In this document: in pieces, positions 30,667 to 33,395 of the stretch | Numbering within the stretch: position 1 is the first letter of the stretch | How the letters are laid out: each line of letters begins with the position of its first letter | DNA from: CAYGWP01 sp964353455 | GTDB lineage: Bacteria > Planctomycetota > Phycisphaerae > FEN-1346 | Length of the DNA: 33,395 nucleotides | NCBI GenBank assembly: GCA_964353455.1 | Contig: CAYGWP010000067.1 | Span: 1-33,395 of the forward strand | Reading direction: 5' to 3' | Notes under the pieces: model-generated | Told to the model about the DNA's origin: nothing | Seen by the model: only the letters and a program-made list of their open reading frames with translations | The model's database searches: none | Position numbers and translations under genes: made by a program

Positions 30667-32319
30667 ATGCGGGTAGCGATGTTATCTTGGGAGTCACTCC
30701 ACTCGATCGCGGTCGGGGGAGTCGCGGCCCACGTCACCGAACTTGCGGCGGCCCTGGAACGACGAGGTCATGAGGTCCACGTGTTTACCCGCAGGGCGCC
30801 CGGCCAGCGCGCCCACGACCGGATCCACAGCGTGCACTACCACCGCTGCACGTATCCGGGGCATCCCGATTTTATAGATGACGTCAACAACATGTGCCGG
30901 GTGTTTGTGGACCGGGTCTTCGAGGTCGAAGACTTCGTAGGGCATTTCGACATCATCCATGCCCACGACTGGCTGACGGCCAACGCGCTGATCTGGATCA
31001 AACAGGGCCGCGGCCACAAGGGTGTGCTCACTATTCACGCCACCGAATACGCCCGCTGCGGCAGCACGCTTTCCGGTGGTCGGTCGCAACGGATCCGGGA
31101 CCAGGAGCGCGCCGGCATGTACTGGGCGGACCGCGTCATCGCCGTCTCGGTGTCAACCCGGAGCGAGATCCGGTGGATGTACAAGGTGCCCGAGTCGAAA
31201 ATACCGGTCATCTACAACGGGGTCAGCGCCCACCGCTTCGATGTCGATATCGACCCGGGCGCCGTCAAGCGGCGGTTTGGCATCGGACCCATGGACCCGA
31301 CGGTCCTGTTCTGCGGCCGGCTGACCCATCAGAAAGGCCCCGACATCCTGCTTGAGGCCATCCCGCCGATCCTGAGGCACCACGCCCGGGCGAAGTTCGT
31401 CTTTGCCGGCGACGGCGACCTGCGAGGCGCTCTGGAAGCCCGAGCGCGGCACCTGGGGGTCGCCCAGGCCGTGCGGTTCCTGGGATGCCGCAACGGCAAC
31501 GAACTCGTAAGCCTGTTCAAGATGGCCGACACGCTCTGCGTGCCCAGCCGGAACGAGCCGTTTGGGATCGTCGTTCTGGAGGCCTGGAGCGCCCACAAGC
31601 CGGTCGTTGTGACGCAGTGCGGCGGGCCAAACGAGTACGTCCGCCACGAGGAGACCGGCCTGAAGATCTACCCGCGCGTGGATTCGGTCGCCTGGGGTCT
31701 GAAGGCCCTGTTCGACAACTTCGACCGCGCTCGGTGGATGGGCGAGAACGGGCGGCGCGAAGTGGACGAGCATTTCACGTGGGAAAAGATCGCCGAGCAG
31801 ACGCTCGCCGTCTATGATCCGGACCACACCCTTCGTGCCCCCAAGCCGCAAGAAGCCAAGCCCGAGGCCACACTGGCGCCGCCGGCAGTTCTACAGGTTG
31901 CCCATGAAGCAGAATCGGCGGAGGCCGCTGCCAGGGAGGCCGAGAAGGAAGAAACACCGGGTTCGCCCCTTCGCGTCGCACTCAAACTGTCGCTGAGACG
32001 CAGAAGGAGAGGGTTGTCGGTTGCCGACTCCAAGGCCGCGTGCGAGCAAGCACTCGCCGAAGCGGGTCTGCCGGTGACGTTCAGGCGGAACACTGTCAGG
32101 GTCGAAGGCGACTGGGAGACTGTCCTGTCGGCTGCCAACCGCTGCTACCGCCTTGTGGACGAGATAGGCAAGGCTAATCTCGTGGCCACCGTGAGGTTGC
32201 CTGGGGCTGTGGACGAACTGTTGGCCTGGGAGGAATCCGAAGAGCCGGCAGACAGCCGCATGGAAGCGGCTGGAATGGGCATTTTGCCAACGCATGCCAC
32301 CTACGTCGAAGGGACATGA
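30667..32319 (+). CDS. Glycogen-synthase-like GT4 fused to MTH1187/YkoF-like domain
   Basis: 550-residue protein. Residues 1 to about 390 form a family 4 glycosyltransferase: GGVAAHVTELAAALERRGHEVHVF, the acceptor-side HAHDWLTA, NGVSAHRFDVD, FCGRLTHQKGPDILLEA, and the donor-binding E-x7-E in EPFGIVVLE (E297, E305). The N-terminal pattern is typical of archaeal and bacterial GT4 glycogen synthases. After an Ala/Glu-rich linker (about 391-434), residues about 435-512 (GLSVADSKAACEQALAEAGL, then NTVRVEGDWETVLSAANRCY and LVATVRL) match the ferredoxin-like MTH1187/YkoF (DUF77) thiamine-binding fold. This domain assignment is by pattern only. The start ATG is the first after an in-frame stop; its ribosome binding site is poor, while GAGGAG at 30642-30647 better fits another ATG in a different frame. 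Confidence 0.85.
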   Translation: MRVAMLSWESLHSIAVGGVAAHVTELAAALERRGHEVHVFTRRAPGQRAHDRIHSVHYHRCTYPGHPDFIDDVNNMCRVFVDRVFEVEDFVGHFDIIHAHDWLTANALIWIKQGRGHKGVLTIHATEYARCGSTLSGGRSQRIRDQERAGMYWADRVIAVSVSTRSEIRWMYKVPESKIPVIYNGVSAHRFDVDIDPGAVKRRFGIGPMDPTVLFCGRLTHQKGPDILLEAIPPILRHHARAKFVFAGDGDLRGALEARARHLGVAQAVRFLGCRNGNELVSLFKMADTLCVPSRNEPFGIVVLEAWSAHKPVVVTQCGGPNEYVRHEETGLKIYPRVDSVAWGLKALFDNFDRARWMGENGRREVDEHFTWEKIAEQTLAVYDPDHTLRAPKPQEAKPEATLAPPAVLQVAHEAESAEAAAREAEKEETPGSPLRVALKLSLRRRRRGLSVADSKAACEQALAEAGLPVTFRRNTVRVEGDWETVLSAANRCYRLVDEIGKANLVATVRLPGAVDELLAWEESEEPADSRMEAAGMGILPTHATYVEGT

Positions 32320-32460
32320 TCGGGCGCTCGAAAAGCGCTCATGTCGGGAAGCGCCCGGGCATAAAACGGCAGTGGCCGAACGGGGGGACATTCGACCACT
32401 GCGCGGCTCACGCAGGAACCTCCCGCGCGGCAAGAGAATTCTCCCTATGGGACGGCGCGA

Positions 32461-32622
32461 AGTCAAGACGATTACTTCGCTTTGAAGGAGATTGCCGAGA
32501 AGGTTGCCCTACTTGTAGGCCGTCACCTGAAGGCTGATAACGACACCGACGGATTCCTCATCGAGGGGCACTTCCATCTCGCCCCGCCGGAATTCCACAT
32601 TCTGGCAGCCGCCTCCGCTTGA
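32461..32622 (+). pseudogene. Possible gene tail of unknown origin
   Basis: The frame ending at TGA 32620 gives DDYFALKEIAEKVALLVGRH followed by DTDGFLIEGHFHLAPPEF. Codon use looks natural, but there is no start, and upstream sequence in this frame (open from 32365) looks unrelated. The family is not recognised. The rest of the spacer 32320-32696 shows no gene. Confidence 0.3.
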
Positions 32623-32696
32623 GCCACTGTTGACACGCCGTTGCCGGTTTGCACAATGGCAGGAGGGGGGCGCCGGACTGCGCAGTAGGATGACCC

Positions 32697-33395
32697 ATGA
32701 GGCGGATTGCGATTCTGGCCATCGCGGCGCTGTCGCTGAAGGCGGCCGCGGCCGGAGAGGGCGAGGACATGCCGAAGACGATCCTCGACGCCTCGGCCGC
32801 CGACTGGGTGGTGGACCGCTTCGCGGGAAACAGCACGGCCGGGCCGGAGTTCCTCCAGGGGCCGGCTCGCGAGGTCGGGGGACTGGGCCGCTGCGGCGCC
32901 TGCGTGTTGCCCGACGGCACGGTCTTCATCCCCTTTGCCGGCGGCCTGGCGGAAGTGGACCCGGCAGGCACGCTGCGGCTGGTGCTCGAAGACCGGGACA
33001 TCCTCCAGGGCACGACGGCCCAGGTGTGCGCCAATGCGGGCGTGGCCTACAATCCGAAGGACAAACAACTCTACCTGGCCGGGCGCAACTGCCTGCGGCG
33101 CCTGGTGACAAGCCCCGACGCGCCGGCCCGGGCCGAGGTGGTGGCGGGTGTGCGCGGCAAGCCGGGCTTCGACGATGGGCCGGCAGCCTCCGCCACATTC
33201 ACGCGCATTGACAGCATCGTCATCAACTCGCGCGGCACTATCCACATCCTCGACCACAACGAGCGGATCCGCCGGCTCGAGGGCGGCCAGGTGACTACCC
33301 TCAACGCAAAGGTGCGCGGCGGCAGGCGCGTTGACGGCCCGCTGGCCGAGGCCACGTTCGCCATGATCGGCCTCGGCGGCAACCTGTGTGCCGGC
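32697..33395 (+). CDS. Secreted NHL-like beta-propeller protein (cut by window end)
   Basis: First 233 codons of a gene that continues beyond the window. Signal peptide MRRIAILAIAALSLKAAAAG, then a short linker and NHL/SGL-type propeller sequence: VLPDGTVFIPFAGGLAEVDP, AYNPKDKQLYLAGRNCLRRL, FDDGPAASATFTRIDSIVI, GTIHILDHNERIRRLEGG, then VDGPLAEATF. The paired G(F/V)DDGP..A.F motifs are typical of NHL repeat proteins in planctomycetes. AGGA lies eight bases before the ATG. Function unknown; probably a surface or periplasmic binding propeller. Confidence 0.82.
   Translation, partial: MRRIAILAIAALSLKAAAAGEGEDMPKTILDASAADWVVDRFAGNSTAGPEFLQGPAREVGGLGRCGACVLPDGTVFIPFAGGLAEVDPAGTLRLVLEDRDILQGTTAQVCANAGVAYNPKDKQLYLAGRNCLRRLVTSPDAPARAEVVAGVRGKPGFDDGPAASATFTRIDSIVINSRGTIHILDHNERIRRLEGGQVTTLNAKVRGGRRVDGPLAEATFAMIGLGGNLCAG

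Overview
The window looks like a chromosomal segment of an uncultured, GC-rich (roughly 65-68% G+C by eye) planctomycete-like bacterium, probably assembled from a metagenome. This assignment is inference. It rests on the mix of genes: a DUF58/BatA pair, a MerR-FlhG-FliA flagellar regulatory trio, secreted PQQ-type and NHL-type beta-propellers, a secreted parallel beta-helix protein, a Tat-exported Gfo/Idh/MocA oxidoreductase, and intergenic spaces packed with short GC-rich palindromes. No rRNA, tRNA, CRISPR array or complete insertion sequence was seen.

Layout. Positions 78-4025 hold rsmD, a DUF58 protein and a BatA-like membrane protein. A BrnT/BrnA toxin-antitoxin pair follows (4193-4682). 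Positions 4854-9203 form a housekeeping run: a lipopolysaccharide-kinase-like/methyltransferase fusion, a PfkB sugar kinase, thpR and recA. A DegP/HtrA protease (9591-11243) is followed by a patch of small or damaged genes (11324-12246: DUF2283, a signal-peptide fragment, DUF433 and a toxin stub). Next comes a secreted PQQ-like propeller protein (12252-13631). Behind it lies a decayed copy of the DUF433 leader, split by a 114-bp palindromic insertion with a 9-bp duplication. The flagellar regulators MerR, FlhG and FliA follow (14117-16664).

Positions 16665-18005 are a gene-free, repeat-rich stretch with phased T-tracts. Positions 18006-20753 form a minus-strand accessory island, AT-richer than its surroundings over the first two genes. 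It holds a possible PD-(D/E)XK nuclease-like protein, a HEPN-like protein and a PIN toxin with a small partner. The first two genes each lie behind a copy of the same 79-bp promoter/leader. This pair is the best candidate here for an undescribed, probably defensive, system.

Positions 21094-29569 encode a 1163-residue exported protein of unknown family, the parallel beta-helix protein (minus strand), the Gfo/Idh/MocA oxidoreductase, an orphan HgdC-type activator ATPase and an SGNH hydrolase. Together they suggest polysaccharide or organic-matter processing at the cell surface. Positions 29570-30666 are a graveyard of three unrelated gene tails (P-type ATPase, CBM48 and an unidentified one). 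A glycogen-synthase-like GT4 fused to an MTH1187/YkoF-like domain follows (30667-32319), and the window ends inside a secreted NHL-like propeller gene.
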